64,000 nt of DNA from Branchiibius sp. NY16-3462-2 (lineage in GTDB: Bacteria; Actinomycetota; Actinomycetes; Actinomycetales; Dermatophilaceae), in NCBI RefSeq assembly GCF_001594145.1, contig NZ_LVCF01000035.1, positions 315,900 through 379,899 of the forward strand, given 5' to 3'. This document shows, piece after piece, positions 16,665 through 26,220 of the stretch (the first letter of the stretch is position 1; each line of letters begins with the position of its first letter). The notes below the pieces were generated by a model, which saw only the letters and a program-made list of their open reading frames with translations, was not told the DNA's origin and made no database searches. Made by a program: the position numbers and the translations under genes.

Positions 16665-18395
16665 CCTGGCTCGCAAGCGGTCCTCGAGGGGACGACTGAC
16701 CGCCAAGCCGGCGATGACGCCCAGCGAGATGGTCACCAGCGTCGTACCGGTCGTCACCAACGTCGCCGCGGCGCTCGCTCCACCCCCGACCGCCGACGTG
16801 ACGCCGACGAGCCCCAACGCACCAGGCACCAGCAACCAGAAAGCGGGCAGGAAACACACCAGGGGCGGCGGCCCGGTCGGTCGGGTCGAGACGATCATCG
16901 CGGCGGGGGTCATGAAGAACGCACCGACCATCGCGGACACGGCGCTGCCGAACAGCACGCCGCCGACGACCTGCCCGGCGTACGCGATCACCAGGACGAG
17001 CAGGATCCAGCGCCGTGCCCCGGGCCGGGCCGCTTTGTAGAACACCAGACCGACGCCATAGATCAGCACCCCGGCCCACGGCGCCAACGGTCCGAAGAAG
17101 GACTGACCGCTGGTGCGGGCCAGGCTGGCCGGTACGCCGACGAGCGAGGCCGCTGCCGTGATCCCTACCGCCAGCAACACCAGTTGCATCAGTCCGGAGG
17201 CGAGGCGGGCGGAACCCGACACGATCTGTTTGGTGACCAGGTCGATCGTCCCGTTGGTCAACTGAGCACCCGGGAGGAAGGTGATCAGTGGTGGCACCAG
17301 GGCCGCGAGGAGGTTCAGATCCCACCCGGTGCGGGCCAACAGAAACGCGATGGAAGCAACGACGAAGGACATGCCCAGGACGACCATCACGGAGTAGATC
17401 GACTCGATCCGCGCCGTCCACCGCAGCACCAGGGCAGTGAGGCCACCAAGCACCGCCGCCACCAGTAAATCCAGCGGATTGGCCCCCAACAGGAGCGCCA
17501 GGCCGACGCTCATGGCGGCGTATCCGGCCACTTGCACGACCGGCGGGTACGGGTAGTCAGCGTCCGCGATCGCGGTGAGCCGGGCCAGGCCGTCGCGGGG
17601 AGACAGCCGTCCGTCGCTCGCCTGATCGGCCACTTCGGTGATGCCCTGCATCTGTCCCAGGTCGATGTCCCGCTCCCCCGCGCCGATCGCCGCGGTCGCC
17701 GTGTCATCCACGCCCGGCACCGACACCAACAGGGCAGTCGGCAATGTGATGATCTCGGCCTCCGGCACTCCACCGACGGTCGCGACCTTGTGCAACGTGT
17801 GATTGACCTGGATGAGCGGCGCGCTGATATCCAGCATCGCCTCACCCAGCACGGTGACGAAACGCAGCAGGTCCCGCCGATCGGTGGGAGACGTCGGTTG
17901 CGGACTGTGTGGCGCAGCCTCCGGCGCCACTGGCCGGCCGGCAGCCCGCCGTCCCGTGGCCCGCGTCTTCACGTACCACACGATTCCGGCGGCGATGGCG
18001 GCCAGCACCACGATGACACCGGTCAGCCCTAACGGCCATGGCACGTCGCCACCGCTTGACGCGGGGCGGGTGATCCACGCCACCGTCTCACTCGTGGTGG
18101 TCGTGGTTGTCGTGGTGGTCGCCGTCACCGTGGTGGTGGTCGGACTGGAGTCGACGGGACTCTGCGTCGTGGGCGGCTCGGTGGTCTGACCGGCACCGGC
18201 CGGGCTGGACGGCGTTGCGCCTTCGCTCGGCGTACTCGGTGTTGTCGTGGTTTCCGGGGCGGGGGACGTCTCGGTCGCAGTGTCGGTGGCCGTCCCGCTC
18301 ACCGGCGCCGTGTCGGACGCCGTGGAGGTGTCGGTGGCAGCGGGCAGCGAGGTGGGCACAGCCCTACCGAAGCAAATCAGCCTGAGAACGGCCAA
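16653..18395 (-). CDS. ThrE-type threonine/serine exporter with a Thr/Pro-rich N-terminal extension
   Basis: A 580-residue membrane protein. From about residue 175 it follows ThrE: the DUF1212-like domain (LLRFVTVLGEAMLDISAP, HTLHKVATVGG), then roughly ten membrane segments ending in a second transport domain (LITFLPGAQLTNGTIDLV). Residues 15-105 are almost only Thr, Ser, Pro, Ala and acidic residues, including a nine-threonine run, followed by an extra membrane segment at about 118-142. This extension is not in Corynebacterium ThrE (about 490 residues). The TTG start has GAGG just upstream; a GTG at 18359 is an alternative that keeps the extension. It is the last gene of the GH92-GT4 operon, with a 6-base gap. 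Confidence 0.8.
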   Translation of the reverse strand: MAVLRLICFGRAVPTSLPAATDTSTASDTAPVSGTATDTATETSPAPETTTTPSTPSEGATPSSPAGAGQTTEPPTTQSPVDSSPTTTTVTATTTTTTTTTSETVAWITRPASSGGDVPWPLGLTGVIVVLAAIAAGIVWYVKTRATGRRAAGRPVAPEAAPHSPQPTSPTDRRDLLRFVTVLGEAMLDISAPLIQVNHTLHKVATVGGVPEAEIITLPTALLVSVPGVDDTATAAIGAGERDIDLGQMQGITEVADQASDGRLSPRDGLARLTAIADADYPYPPVVQVAGYAAMSVGLALLLGANPLDLLVAAVLGGLTALVLRWTARIESIYSVMVVLGMSFVVASIAFLLARTGWDLNLLAALVPPLITFLPGAQLTNGTIDLVTKQIVSGSARLASGLMQLVLLAVGITAAASLVGVPASLARTSGQSFFGPLAPWAGVLIYGVGLVFYKAARPGARRWILLVLVIAYAGQVVGGVLFGSAVSAMVGAFFMTPAAMIVSTRPTGPPPLVCFLPAFWLLVPGALGLVGVTSAVGGGASAAATLVTTGTTLVTISLGVIAGLAVSRPLEDRLRARSGR

Positions 18396-18401
18396 TCGGC
18401 C

Positions 18402-19709
18402 TCAGCAGGCGACGCCTTCCAAAGAGTGGGTGAGGTAGCCCAGCATCGTGTCCAGCACGACCGCCCGGTCGAACTGCAGGGCATAGTCGACCGCCTTGTT
18501 GCTGTGGGCGACCCATTCCTCCTGCGTCATGGCGGTCACGGTGCGCAGTGCCTGCGCGATCGCGTCCGGATCGCTCACCGGGACGGTGATGGCGGTGTCG
18601 CCCACGGCCTCGGGGACACCACCGGTCTCGGTGGTGATGACCGGTCCCCCGCCCGCGAGCATGTTCTCCACCAGGGCGATTCCGAACGTTTCCACGAATT
18701 CCGGACGCGGCAGGGTCGGTAGCACGAACGCCGTGCAGCCGCGCATGAGGGCGGGCTTCTCGTCGTCGTCGACATCGGTCAACACGGAGATGCGGTCCGC
18801 CAACGGAGACGCCGCCGCCATCTCCCGGACGCTGGCCTCCTGCGGACCCTGGCCCGCGATGATCAGGCGCACCTGGTCGCTGACGCCGCTGCGCTCATAG
18901 CCGGCAATGAGGTCGGCGATGCCTTTGGCCTTGACCAGGCGGGACAGGAAGAGCACGTAGCGTTCGCTTGCCAGTCCGCGCCGGGCCATCACCGCGTCCG
19001 CCTCCGACTGCGGGATCGAACGGTAGGAGGCGGTGTCGAGGGCGGGATAGGAGATCTGGATCCGCCGACGGCACTCGTAGGCGAACGAGGTCCCGTGTTT
19101 GGCGTCGAGCTCGGCCGCCTCCGCCACGATCAGTTCCTTGGTGTACCGCGAGACGGCCAGCACACAGTCGTTGGTCAGGTAGGCCGACAGCAGGTGCACG
19201 GCGGCGCCGTACCTGTCCTTCTCGACGCACTCGCGGACGACATTGGTGATGTCCGAGCCGACCGCCTCCGCGATCGTGAGTACGTCGAGGGGCAGGCCCA
19301 CGCGCTGGGCGACGGTGAGCGCGTCGGTGACTGCCGTCGTATGCGGCGACAGATAGAGGCTGAGGCAGATCGTGGGAGTGCCGTCGGTGAACAGTTCGAC
19401 CAGCCGGCCGACCAGTCCGGCGTACCAACGGCCGTCCACGACACGGTAATCGCCCACGGGCTCAGGGCGTTCCACGGTAATACCGGGGCTGTAGGGCTGG
19501 ACGCCCTCCAACGGTTTGAGCGGCAGACCGGCGGCCTCCAGCCGGTCCAACGGCCAGCTGACGATCCGCACGTCGGTGAATCCACGCTGCAGGGCGGCCT
19601 CGGCGATGTTGCGCGCTTCGACCGAGTGGCCGCAGATAACCGGGTCCGCGCGGACCACGATCACCAGGCGGCGGTACCGCTCCAGGACGACTTCCGGTGC
19701 TGGCATCAT
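18402..19709 (-). CDS. glycosyltransferase family 4 protein
   Basis: A 435-residue GT-B-fold retaining glycosyltransferase. The C-terminal domain shows VLFLSRLVKAKGIADLI, LIIAGQGPQEASVR, and the EX7E-type donor-binding motif in RPEFVETFGIALVENMLAGG followed by GGVPEAVGD. The N-terminal domain has GHSVEARNIAEAALQRGF, common in cytosolic sugar transferases acting on soluble acceptors. Acceptor and donor are unknown. Its ATG overlaps the GH92 stop by 4 bases, so synthesis and cleavage of a mannose-type glycoside may be co-expressed. Confidence 0.85.
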   Translation of the reverse strand: MMPAPEVVLERYRRLVIVVRADPVICGHSVEARNIAEAALQRGFTDVRIVSWPLDRLEAAGLPLKPLEGVQPYSPGITVERPEPVGDYRVVDGRWYAGLVGRLVELFTDGTPTICLSLYLSPHTTAVTDALTVAQRVGLPLDVLTIAEAVGSDITNVVRECVEKDRYGAAVHLLSAYLTNDCVLAVSRYTKELIVAEAAELDAKHGTSFAYECRRRIQISYPALDTASYRSIPQSEADAVMARRGLASERYVLFLSRLVKAKGIADLIAGYERSGVSDQVRLIIAGQGPQEASVREMAAASPLADRISVLTDVDDDEKPALMRGCTAFVLPTLPRPEFVETFGIALVENMLAGGGPVITTETGGVPEAVGDTAITVPVSDPDAIAQALRTVTAMTQEEWVAHSNKAVDYALQFDRAVVLDTMLGYLTHSLEGVAC

Positions 19710-21934
19710 TTCGTAACCCCCGTTGCGAGTGCGGATGTCCCAACGCTGGGCCGGGACGGTGGCCGGAGCGAGGACCCCCAGTTAGAGGGGGTGTCGCCCA
19801 GGGTGATGTGCAGCTCTCCGCCACGATGCAGATCGCTCATGGTCAACCAGGTCTGCGGGACCTCGACACCGTCGAGTCGCACTGACTGGATGTACTGCGC
19901 TGCGGTGTCCCGGCTCGGGGGCCGGAAACCGCTGGTACGAATGAGTATCTCTGATTCCGCCGTGCGAATCTCAGCCTCCTCGAACGCCGGTGGATGAAGC
20001 AGGACGAGGTTCTGACCGGCGACCGGGAAGAGACCGAGACTGGCCCATACGTACCACGAGGAGATGGCACCCGAGTCGTCGTTGCCGGCCAGGCCGCCCG
20101 GGCCGGTACCGAACATCTGGTGGACGGCTGCGTGGACCACCTCCGCGGTGCGGTCAGGACGACCGGCAAAGTGGTAGGCCCACGGGGCTTCCATGTCCGG
20201 TTCGTTGTTCATTCCCTCGAATCGGCCCAGTTCGTAACCTCGTTCGAGCTCATCGCGACCCGGCCGCAAGCCCGGCTGAACCACGGCCGGGGCGCCGTAC
20301 CCGAAGAACCGATCCAGCAGTTCGACGAACCGATCCTCACCGCCGGCCACCTTGATCCGAGCCGCCATGTCGTGCAGCAACCGGAACGAGTAGTTCCACG
20401 GACCGCCCTCGTAGAAGGTCGATTTCGCCATCAGCCCGGTCTCGGGATTGAACGCAGCCGGCCAGCCGTCCGCCCAGGGTTCGAGATCGGCGACCAGCGC
20501 CTGATCGTCGATGGCGTCCGCGACGACTGCGGCACACCAGTACCCGAAGGCAAGGTCGAGGACGTGACTGATCGGGTGGGTGATGCCGTCGCGCAGGTAC
20601 TCCTCGCCGTACGTCCGACGCAGATCGGTGTGCATGTGCACCACGGCCCGGTCCCAATCCACGCCCGGCATCCGTAGCTGGCACAGGTCGGCAAACAGCG
20701 TGTGCGCCAACGCGCTTCCCTGCCGGGAGAAACGATCCGCGCCTCGGGCCATCCGGTAGCCGATCGGGAAGTTGCCTTCTTCCTCACAGATCTTCAGCAG
20801 CGCGTTCGCGAGATCCACTGCCCGCTTCGGTCGCAGCAGGGTCATCAGCGGCAGTTGCGTCTTGTAGATGTCCCACATCGTGCACAGGTCGTAGACGAAC
20901 GGCCCGTTGGTCGGCCAGAAGGGGCTCTCGTCCTTGGCGAAGCACGGCTTCATCAGCGAGTGGTAGAGCGCAGTGGCCATGACCGTGCCCTGGTCCTGGT
21001 CCGGTGTTGAGACCTTGATCTGCGACAGGTGATCGCGCCAGACGTCCTGCGTCTGCTGCCGACGGGCGTGGAAACCACCGACGAAATTCGCGGTGTCCGC
21101 CGCAAGATTGGCCTTCGCTTGCTCAGTCCCCCTCAGCGAGAAGCCCATTCGCAACTCAACGGTCTGCCCGGCTACCGATGGTCCGGCCCACATCAGCCCG
21201 AACGGGCGCAACGTGGTGGGCCTGATGTCGGCGAAATCCAACCGGGAGCCGCCGGGCATGATCCGCCGGTCGTACCACAGCACCTGGCGGAAGTCGGTCG
21301 CATCGCATTCCAGGTGTACGGCGAGTGGGGTGCCTTCCATGACGACCTCACCGCGGGCGCTGCCCTGGCCCAGGAACTCCAGATGCGCCCGCAACGGGAT
21401 AGTCTCGCCGTACGGGATCGCCAGACCACCGGTCGAGAAGTCCACGACCAGGCGGGCGTCCCGGCTCTCGGGGAACGTGTACCGGTGCACCGCGCTCTTG
21501 GGTCCGACGGTGACCTCGCAGACGATTCCTGTCTCGAGTTCCGCGCGGTAGTAGCCCGGCTCGGCGTACTCGTCGCGCACCTGCCACGCGGTCCCCAGGT
21601 CGTCCAGCGTGCTCAGCATCGGCGTGACCCGGAAGTAGTTGTAGTACTTGCGGATTGCGCCGGTGCCTGACTGCTGGAAATGCGTGAAGCCTGAGACCCG
21701 CATCCGGTCGGTCATGGGCACCGGCAGCCCTTCGGTGCCCAACTCATAGATGCCGTACCCCGTCGGATAGGCACCCGAGAAGGCGCAGGCCGACACCATG
21801 CCGAAGGGATACGTCGCACCGGGATGGGTGTTGCCGACTTGCGGTTTGGGCCACCACCAACTGGCCGCGATGCCATGCGGCTGCGGCAGGTCAGTGGCAG
21901 CGGTGCCGATGAACGGGTCAACCAGGTCGAACAT
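19706..21934 (-). CDS. GH92-family alpha-mannosidase-like glycoside hydrolase
   Basis: A 742-residue protein spanning both GH92 domains: the N-terminal beta-sandwich (starting VDPFIGTAATDLPQPHG and NTHPGATYPFGMVSACAFSG) and the helical barrel, with the late signature AGNDDSGAISSWYVWASLGLFPVAG in which acidic residues act in calcium-dependent catalysis (written here as AGNDDSGAISSWYV plus following hydrophobics). Known members are exo-alpha-mannosidases. No signal peptide is present, so it should act in the cytoplasm, unusual for a family that is often secreted. GAGGGGAG precedes the ATG. It is the first gene of the GH92-GT4-ThrE operon. Confidence 0.88.
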   Translation of the reverse strand: MFDLVDPFIGTAATDLPQPHGIAASWWWPKPQVGNTHPGATYPFGMVSACAFSGAYPTGYGIYELGTEGLPVPMTDRMRVSGFTHFQQSGTGAIRKYYNYFRVTPMLSTLDDLGTAWQVRDEYAEPGYYRAELETGIVCEVTVGPKSAVHRYTFPESRDARLVVDFSTGGLAIPYGETIPLRAHLEFLGQGSARGEVVMEGTPLAVHLECDATDFRQVLWYDRRIMPGGSRLDFADIRPTTLRPFGLMWAGPSVAGQTVELRMGFSLRGTEQAKANLAADTANFVGGFHARRQQTQDVWRDHLSQIKVSTPDQDQGTVMATALYHSLMKPCFAKDESPFWPTNGPFVYDLCTMWDIYKTQLPLMTLLRPKRAVDLANALLKICEEEGNFPIGYRMARGADRFSRQGSALAHTLFADLCQLRMPGVDWDRAVVHMHTDLRRTYGEEYLRDGITHPISHVLDLAFGYWCAAVVADAIDDQALVADLEPWADGWPAAFNPETGLMAKSTFYEGGPWNYSFRLLHDMAARIKVAGGEDRFVELLDRFFGYGAPAVVQPGLRPGRDELERGYELGRFEGMNNEPDMEAPWAYHFAGRPDRTAEVVHAAVHQMFGTGPGGLAGNDDSGAISSWYVWASLGLFPVAGQNLVLLHPPAFEEAEIRTAESEILIRTSGFRPPSRDTAAQYIQSVRLDGVEVPQTWLTMSDLHRGGELHITLGDTPSNWGSSLRPPSRPSVGTSALATGVTK

Positions 21935-21977
21935 GGCGGCTCCCCTCGGGCGAGTGGCGCGGTCTGTTGTTCGACGG

Positions 21978-21988
21978 TAGGTGACCTA
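21978..21988. promoter_or_regulatory. small palindrome upstream of the GH92 operon
   Basis: TAGGT-G-ACCTA is an 11-bp perfect palindrome 44 bases upstream of the GH92 ATG, within the 104-bp gap to the ABC operon. It could be a half-size operator for a sugar-responsive regulator, but no regulator gene adjoins it. Confidence 0.25.
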
Positions 21989-22038
21989 TGTGTCGGTCTC
22001 GTTACGCGCAGACGTCAGTACGGACGCTGTGTGCTTCA

Positions 22039-24120
22039 TCACCGCGACCCTCCGCCGGGCATTCCGCCGCCACCCATACCGCTGCGCCCGCTGAACCCGC
22101 CACCGCCGGTGAACGCATTCTCGTTGCTGGACCCGTCGGCTCCGAGGGTGGCTGTGAGGTCACCGAGCACTACCTGGGTGCCCGCGTCGAGACCCGTGAT
22201 CTGAGCCTTTCCCCCGCCCACGGTGCCCACCGTGACCGACTTCGTCGTGACCGTGTCGCTGCCGGAGACCACCTGGACGGTGGCGCGGCCGGTGGCCACC
22301 ATCGTCAGCGCCGACGCCGGCACCGTCACCACGTTGCTGACGCTCTTGGTGGTCACGGCCACCTGCGCCTGCGAGTCCTGTGCCAACGCCTGCGGGGGGT
22401 CGTCCACCGTGATGGTGACCGGGTAGGTGGGAGTGCTGCTGGTGCTGTTCGTCGGCAGGATCCCGATCTGGGTCACCGACCCGTTGACCGTGCCACCGCC
22501 ACCGGCCGGGGTGATAATTGCGGCCTGGCCGACCGCGAGCGTGGGCAGCGCCGATAGCGGTACGTCGACCGTCACCTGGGCAGCGCCCGTCCCGATGATC
22601 GTGATGCTCGATGAGGTCGATGCGTCCTTGCCGCTGGTCAGCCCGACGGTCGCGACGGTCCCGCTGATGGGGGCTGTGAGCGTGGCTGAGTTGACTGCCT
22701 CCTGGGCTTGGCTGACCTCGAGCTCGGCCGCACTGACGGTCATCGTTCCACCACCGCCGGTGCCGCCCCCGGTGCCATCCCCACTGGCTGCACCAGCATT
22801 GCTGGACGCGCCACCGTTGCTCGACGCGCCGCCATCGCTGGACCCAGAACTGCCTGAGCGCTCATTGCTCGAACCCGTTGCGCCTGACCCGGTGCCTCCC
22901 GATCCCGTGCTTTTAGTGTCACCGCTCTGGGTGCCACCGCTCTTGCTGGCACTGCTCGGTGAGCCGCTCGACGACCCGCTGGAGCCGCTTGTGGTTCCGC
23001 CGCTCGTACCCCCGGCGCCGCCCTGGGTCGATGAGGAACCGCCCGAGCCGGACTTCGAACTCAGTTGGTCAAGAACGGTGTTCAACTGCGTGAGAGTCGA
23101 TGAGGCCTGCTCGAAGGTGGCGGAGGCCGTCTGGGTCGTGGACACACAGGCCTTCACCACGGCGGGATCGAGCGATGCCGACGGGGATGCGGAGGAGGAA
23201 CTGGAACTACTTGGCGTACCCGTGCTCGTCGTCGACTCCGAGGTCGACGGCTCGGCGGTCGTTGGTGCTGAGGTGCTGGTGCCGGTGCTCGTCGGTGACG
23301 CCGTGTCGGTGGACGTCGGTGTGCTCGTCGCGGTCGAGGTCTGGCTCGGTGTGTCCGTGGAGGTGGGAGACGCCTGCAAGGTGGCGCTGCTCGATGAACT
23401 TCGGGTGCCAGAGCGCGACGTCCCGCCAGTGGTCCCGGTCGACCCGCCAGCCGCCATCACCGGCGCACAGGTGACCTTCTGATTATCTACCGCCGCCTTC
23501 ATCGACCGGACCTGCTGCGACAGCGTCGCCGACAGCGACTTCAACTGCGCTGTATCGCCGTTCGAGGTCTGCTTCCCGGATCCGGCGCCACTGGACCGGG
23601 TCGGTGAAGCAGTACTGGTGGCTGTGGGTGTGGCCGTCGGCGCGGAGGACGATCGTGTCGACGAACCAGCGGCGGAGGACGAACTCTTCGCGGTCGCAGC
23701 GGCAGCGGCCGACGAGCTCGGAGACGACGTACTGCTTGTCGTCGTGGCCGCGGCCGCTTTGGCCTGGGCCAGGTCGGCCTGGGCCGACAACAGGTCAGCG
23801 TTCAGCCCCGCGGTGTCCATCGTCGCGAGGGCCTGTCCGGCTGTCACGGTGTCCCCTACCGCGACCTTCACCCCCGTGACCTGACCCGAACTGGGGAATG
23901 CCGCTGAGACCTGATTTACCCGGGCGACCGTGCCGCTGACGCTGAGCTGGCTGCTGCCCGAGCCGGTACTGGCGGTCGCCAACCGGTAGTGATCGGACAG
24001 CGCATCGGCGGCGGCCGCATGCGCCACGCCGTACGTCACGGCCCCGGCGACGGCGACCACGCACAGACCAGCGGCGGACCCGAGAACGACGCGGCGGCGC
24101 CGGTCGGGGTCACGAAGCAT
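22039..24120 (-). CDS. periplasmic-adaptor-like (MacA/HlyD) protein with a long low-complexity insert
   Basis: A 693-residue membrane-anchored protein. After a basic lead and one membrane segment comes a first lipoyl half (SVSGTVARVNQVSAAFPSSG, VGDTVTAGQALATMD). A stretch of about 350 residues rich in Ser, Thr, Gly and Pro follows (roughly 22740-23770), then the second lipoyl half (ATLTAPISGTVATVGL) and beta-barrel domains, ending in a Gly-rich tail. It is the last gene of the ABC operon. The ATG at 24120 overlaps the lipoprotein stop by 11 bases; ATG 24135 and GTG 24144 are alternatives. The insert replaces the coiled-coil hairpin of classical adaptors. Confidence 0.75.
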   Translation of the reverse strand: MLRDPDRRRRVVLGSAAGLCVVAVAGAVTYGVAHAAAADALSDHYRLATASTGSGSSQLSVSGTVARVNQVSAAFPSSGQVTGVKVAVGDTVTAGQALATMDTAGLNADLLSAQADLAQAKAAAATTTSSTSSPSSSAAAAATAKSSSSAAGSSTRSSSAPTATPTATSTASPTRSSGAGSGKQTSNGDTAQLKSLSATLSQQVRSMKAAVDNQKVTCAPVMAAGGSTGTTGGTSRSGTRSSSSSATLQASPTSTDTPSQTSTATSTPTSTDTASPTSTGTSTSAPTTAEPSTSESTTSTGTPSSSSSSSASPSASLDPAVVKACVSTTQTASATFEQASSTLTQLNTVLDQLSSKSGSGGSSSTQGGAGGTSGGTTSGSSGSSSGSPSSASKSGGTQSGDTKSTGSGGTGSGATGSSNERSGSSGSSDGGASSNGGASSNAGAASGDGTGGGTGGGGTMTVSAAELEVSQAQEAVNSATLTAPISGTVATVGLTSGKDASTSSSITIIGTGAAQVTVDVPLSALPTLAVGQAAIITPAGGGGTVNGSVTQIGILPTNSTSSTPTYPVTITVDDPPQALAQDSQAQVAVTTKSVSNVVTVPASALTMVATGRATVQVVSGSDTVTTKSVTVGTVGGGKAQITGLDAGTQVVLGDLTATLGADGSSNENAFTGGGGFSGRSGMGGGGMPGGGSR

Positions 24121-24988
24121 TCGGTGCACCCCCATTGCCACCACCGAATCCTTCCATCTGCGAGGTGCATTCGCCGTTCACCGATTCACTGATGGTCAGA
24201 CTGGTCGCCGTGAGCACAGAGTTTGCCGTCGTGCCACGGGCTTCGACGCACTTGCCGGCCTGAATCGCGGAGGCAGTCGCAGACGATTCCTTCGTGTACG
24301 TCGTGCTGGACGAGGTGGTTACCGTGACCGACTTCGCTGTGCTGCCAGTCGTCTGGAAGACGAACCCGTTGTTGGTGACCGAAGTGACCTTGCCGGTCAG
24401 CCCGCGCATGCCGCCGAAGCCGCGGCCATCGGACTTCGCGCCGCTGCTGGACGGGGTGCTCGTCGCCGTGCTGGCAATGCAATCGCTCGCCGGGAGAATC
24501 GTGACGGAGCTCGCAGTGACCGCACTCGGCACCGTGTAGCTGGGCATCGATCCCGTGGGCCGGCTGCCGCTGGTCGGGTTACCCGATGGCATCCCGGAGG
24601 GTCGCTCGCCGCCGCCCGCCCCGGAGAACTGCTGGCGCACCGAGACGCAGGCACCCTTCGCGAGATCGCTTGCACTGCCGGTGGATTGACTGCTGATCTT
24701 CGTGCTGTCCGTCCACTTCACCGAGCTGGTGCTGCCCTGTGACGTGGTGGCGGTCAAGGTCGTCCCGCTCACGGATGCGATCACGCCGCTGACACCGGGG
24801 TTGAACCCGCCGCCTCCCGGGCCGCCGCGCTGCCCACCTTGACTGGTGGCCCCAGCGGTCGGGGTGCCTGCGGCGGCCGCGGTGCCCGAGCCACCGGAAG
24901 AACAGCCAGCCACCATGACGGCCAGGAGGGCGGCGCCACCGAGGCTGATCGCCTTGTCGAACCGACGGATCTGCTGGGATCGCAACAT
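24110..24988 (-). CDS. predicted lipoprotein with DUF5666-like repeats
   Basis: A 292-residue lipoprotein: basic MLRSQQIRR, hydrophobic core and lipobox VAGC followed by SSGGSG. The mature part holds two similar beta-type segments, GVSGVIASVSGTTLTATT and LTGKVTSVTNNGFVFQTT, each followed by a cysteine-containing piece (LAKGACVSVRQ, IQAGKCVEARG), as in DUF5666 domains. The linker is rich in Ser, Gly and Pro. It is placed between the ABC permease gene (2-base gap) and the second adaptor gene. A substrate-binding or wall-tethering accessory role is plausible but unproven. Confidence 0.7.
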   Translation of the reverse strand: MLRSQQIRRFDKAISLGGAALLAVMVAGCSSGGSGTAAAAGTPTAGATSQGGQRGGPGGGGFNPGVSGVIASVSGTTLTATTSQGSTSSVKWTDSTKISSQSTGSASDLAKGACVSVRQQFSGAGGGERPSGMPSGNPTSGSRPTGSMPSYTVPSAVTASSVTILPASDCIASTATSTPSSSGAKSDGRGFGGMRGLTGKVTSVTNNGFVFQTTGSTAKSVTVTTSSSTTYTKESSATASAIQAGKCVEARGTTANSVLTATSLTISESVNGECTSQMEGFGGGNGGAPNAS

Positions 24989-24990
24989 AC

Positions 24991-26220
24991 TTACTCGCTC
25001 CTCAGAGCTTCGATGGGTGCCAGGCGGGCGGCCCGGCTGGCTGGATAGACACCGGCTCCGACGCCGATGACGACAGAAACCGCTAGGGCCAGTAGCGCAG
25101 CCTCGAAGGACAACGCGACCGGTTGGTCGAGGAAGTGCGGTAGGACCAATGCGCCCAGCACACCGAGAGCGATGCCCAGGGCACCGCCGGCCAGGCCGAG
25201 GATGCTTGCCTCGGTAAGGAACTGCTTGCGGATGGTTCGCGGTGTCGCACCGAGTGCTTTGCGCAGACCGATCTCGCGGATCCGCTCGGTGACCGACACG
25301 AGCATGATGTTCATAACGCCAATGCCGCCGACCAGCAACGAGATTGCGGCGATCCCGGCCAGCAGGACAGTCAACGTCTTCGTGGTGCTCGTCGCCGTGT
25401 CGACGAGCGACTGCTGGCTGCTGATCGAGAAGTCGGCGTTGGTGACCGACACTTCGTGCGCGGTGGCCAACGCGTTGGTGGCCTCCTGCTTCGCCGCCGC
25501 CAGATGGTCGCTGCTGGCTGCTTCCAGGTAGATGTTCGACACACTGTCCGAGCTGGAGGTCGACAGGCGATGCGCGTAGGTCGTTGATGGAATCACGACC
25601 GTGTCGTCCTGGTCGACATTGTTGACGGTGCCGGCAGACTCCAGCACACCGATGACGGTGAAGGTCTGACCGTCGATCGTCACCTGTCGACCGACCGGGT
25701 CGGGGTTGTTTGAGAACAGTGCGGTGACGACCGTACGGCCAAGTACGACAACGGGATTGGCATCGGCTACGTCGGCAGCACCGATGAACCGTCCGGTGGA
25801 CACCGACCGCGCACGGACCTGAAGCCAACTGGGCGTGGTGCCGACGACCGTCGTCGTCGTGTTGCTGCTGCCGTTGAGCACCGAGAACGACCCGCTCGAC
25901 GTGGCGGCGACCCCCGCAACGTCCGGAACAACCGTGGTGTTGGCGAGCATCGTGGCGTCCGATTGAGTCAGGGTCGTCGCGGATCCAGCGGCGCCCCGCA
26001 CTCCGGCCGAACTCGTCGTACTCCCGGGCGTCACCACCAGCAGGTTGGTGCCCAGGGCGTTGATCTGATCGGCCACCTTCTGCTGGGCGCCCTGACCGAG
26101 ACCCACGGTGAGCATCACCGCCGTGATTCCGATCAGAATGCCGAGCACCGTGAGCCCAGATCGCAACCGCCGTGCGCTGATCGCGTCGAGCGCGCTGCGT
26201 ACCGTCTCTGCCCAGCTCAT
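24991..26220 (-). CDS. MacB/FtsX-type ABC transporter permease
   Basis: A 409-residue permease. One N-terminal membrane helix (RSGLTVLGILIGITAVMLTVG) is followed by a large extracytoplasmic MacB-PCD-like domain (about residues 45-270) and three C-terminal helices in the FtsX arrangement, with the coupling motif RIREIGLRKALGA. Such mechanotransmission ABC proteins do not move substrate through the membrane but drive partner proteins outside. It overlaps the ATPase gene by 4 bases (ATGA). Confidence 0.9.
   Translation of the reverse strand: MSWAETVRSALDAISARRLRSGLTVLGILIGITAVMLTVGLGQGAQQKVADQINALGTNLLVVTPGSTTSSAGVRGAAGSATTLTQSDATMLANTTVVPDVAGVAATSSGSFSVLNGSSNTTTTVVGTTPSWLQVRARSVSTGRFIGAADVADANPVVVLGRTVVTALFSNNPDPVGRQVTIDGQTFTVIGVLESAGTVNNVDQDDTVVIPSTTYAHRLSTSSSDSVSNIYLEAASSDHLAAAKQEATNALATAHEVSVTNADFSISSQQSLVDTATSTTKTLTVLLAGIAAISLLVGGIGVMNIMLVSVTERIREIGLRKALGATPRTIRKQFLTEASILGLAGGALGIALGVLGALVLPHFLDQPVALSFEAALLALAVSVVIGVGAGVYPASRAARLAPIEALRSE

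Noticed and set aside
22740..23770. Mini-satellite or CRISPR-like array
   Set aside because: The repeats are degenerate Ser/Thr/Gly codon runs in frame, without constant repeat and spacer lengths.
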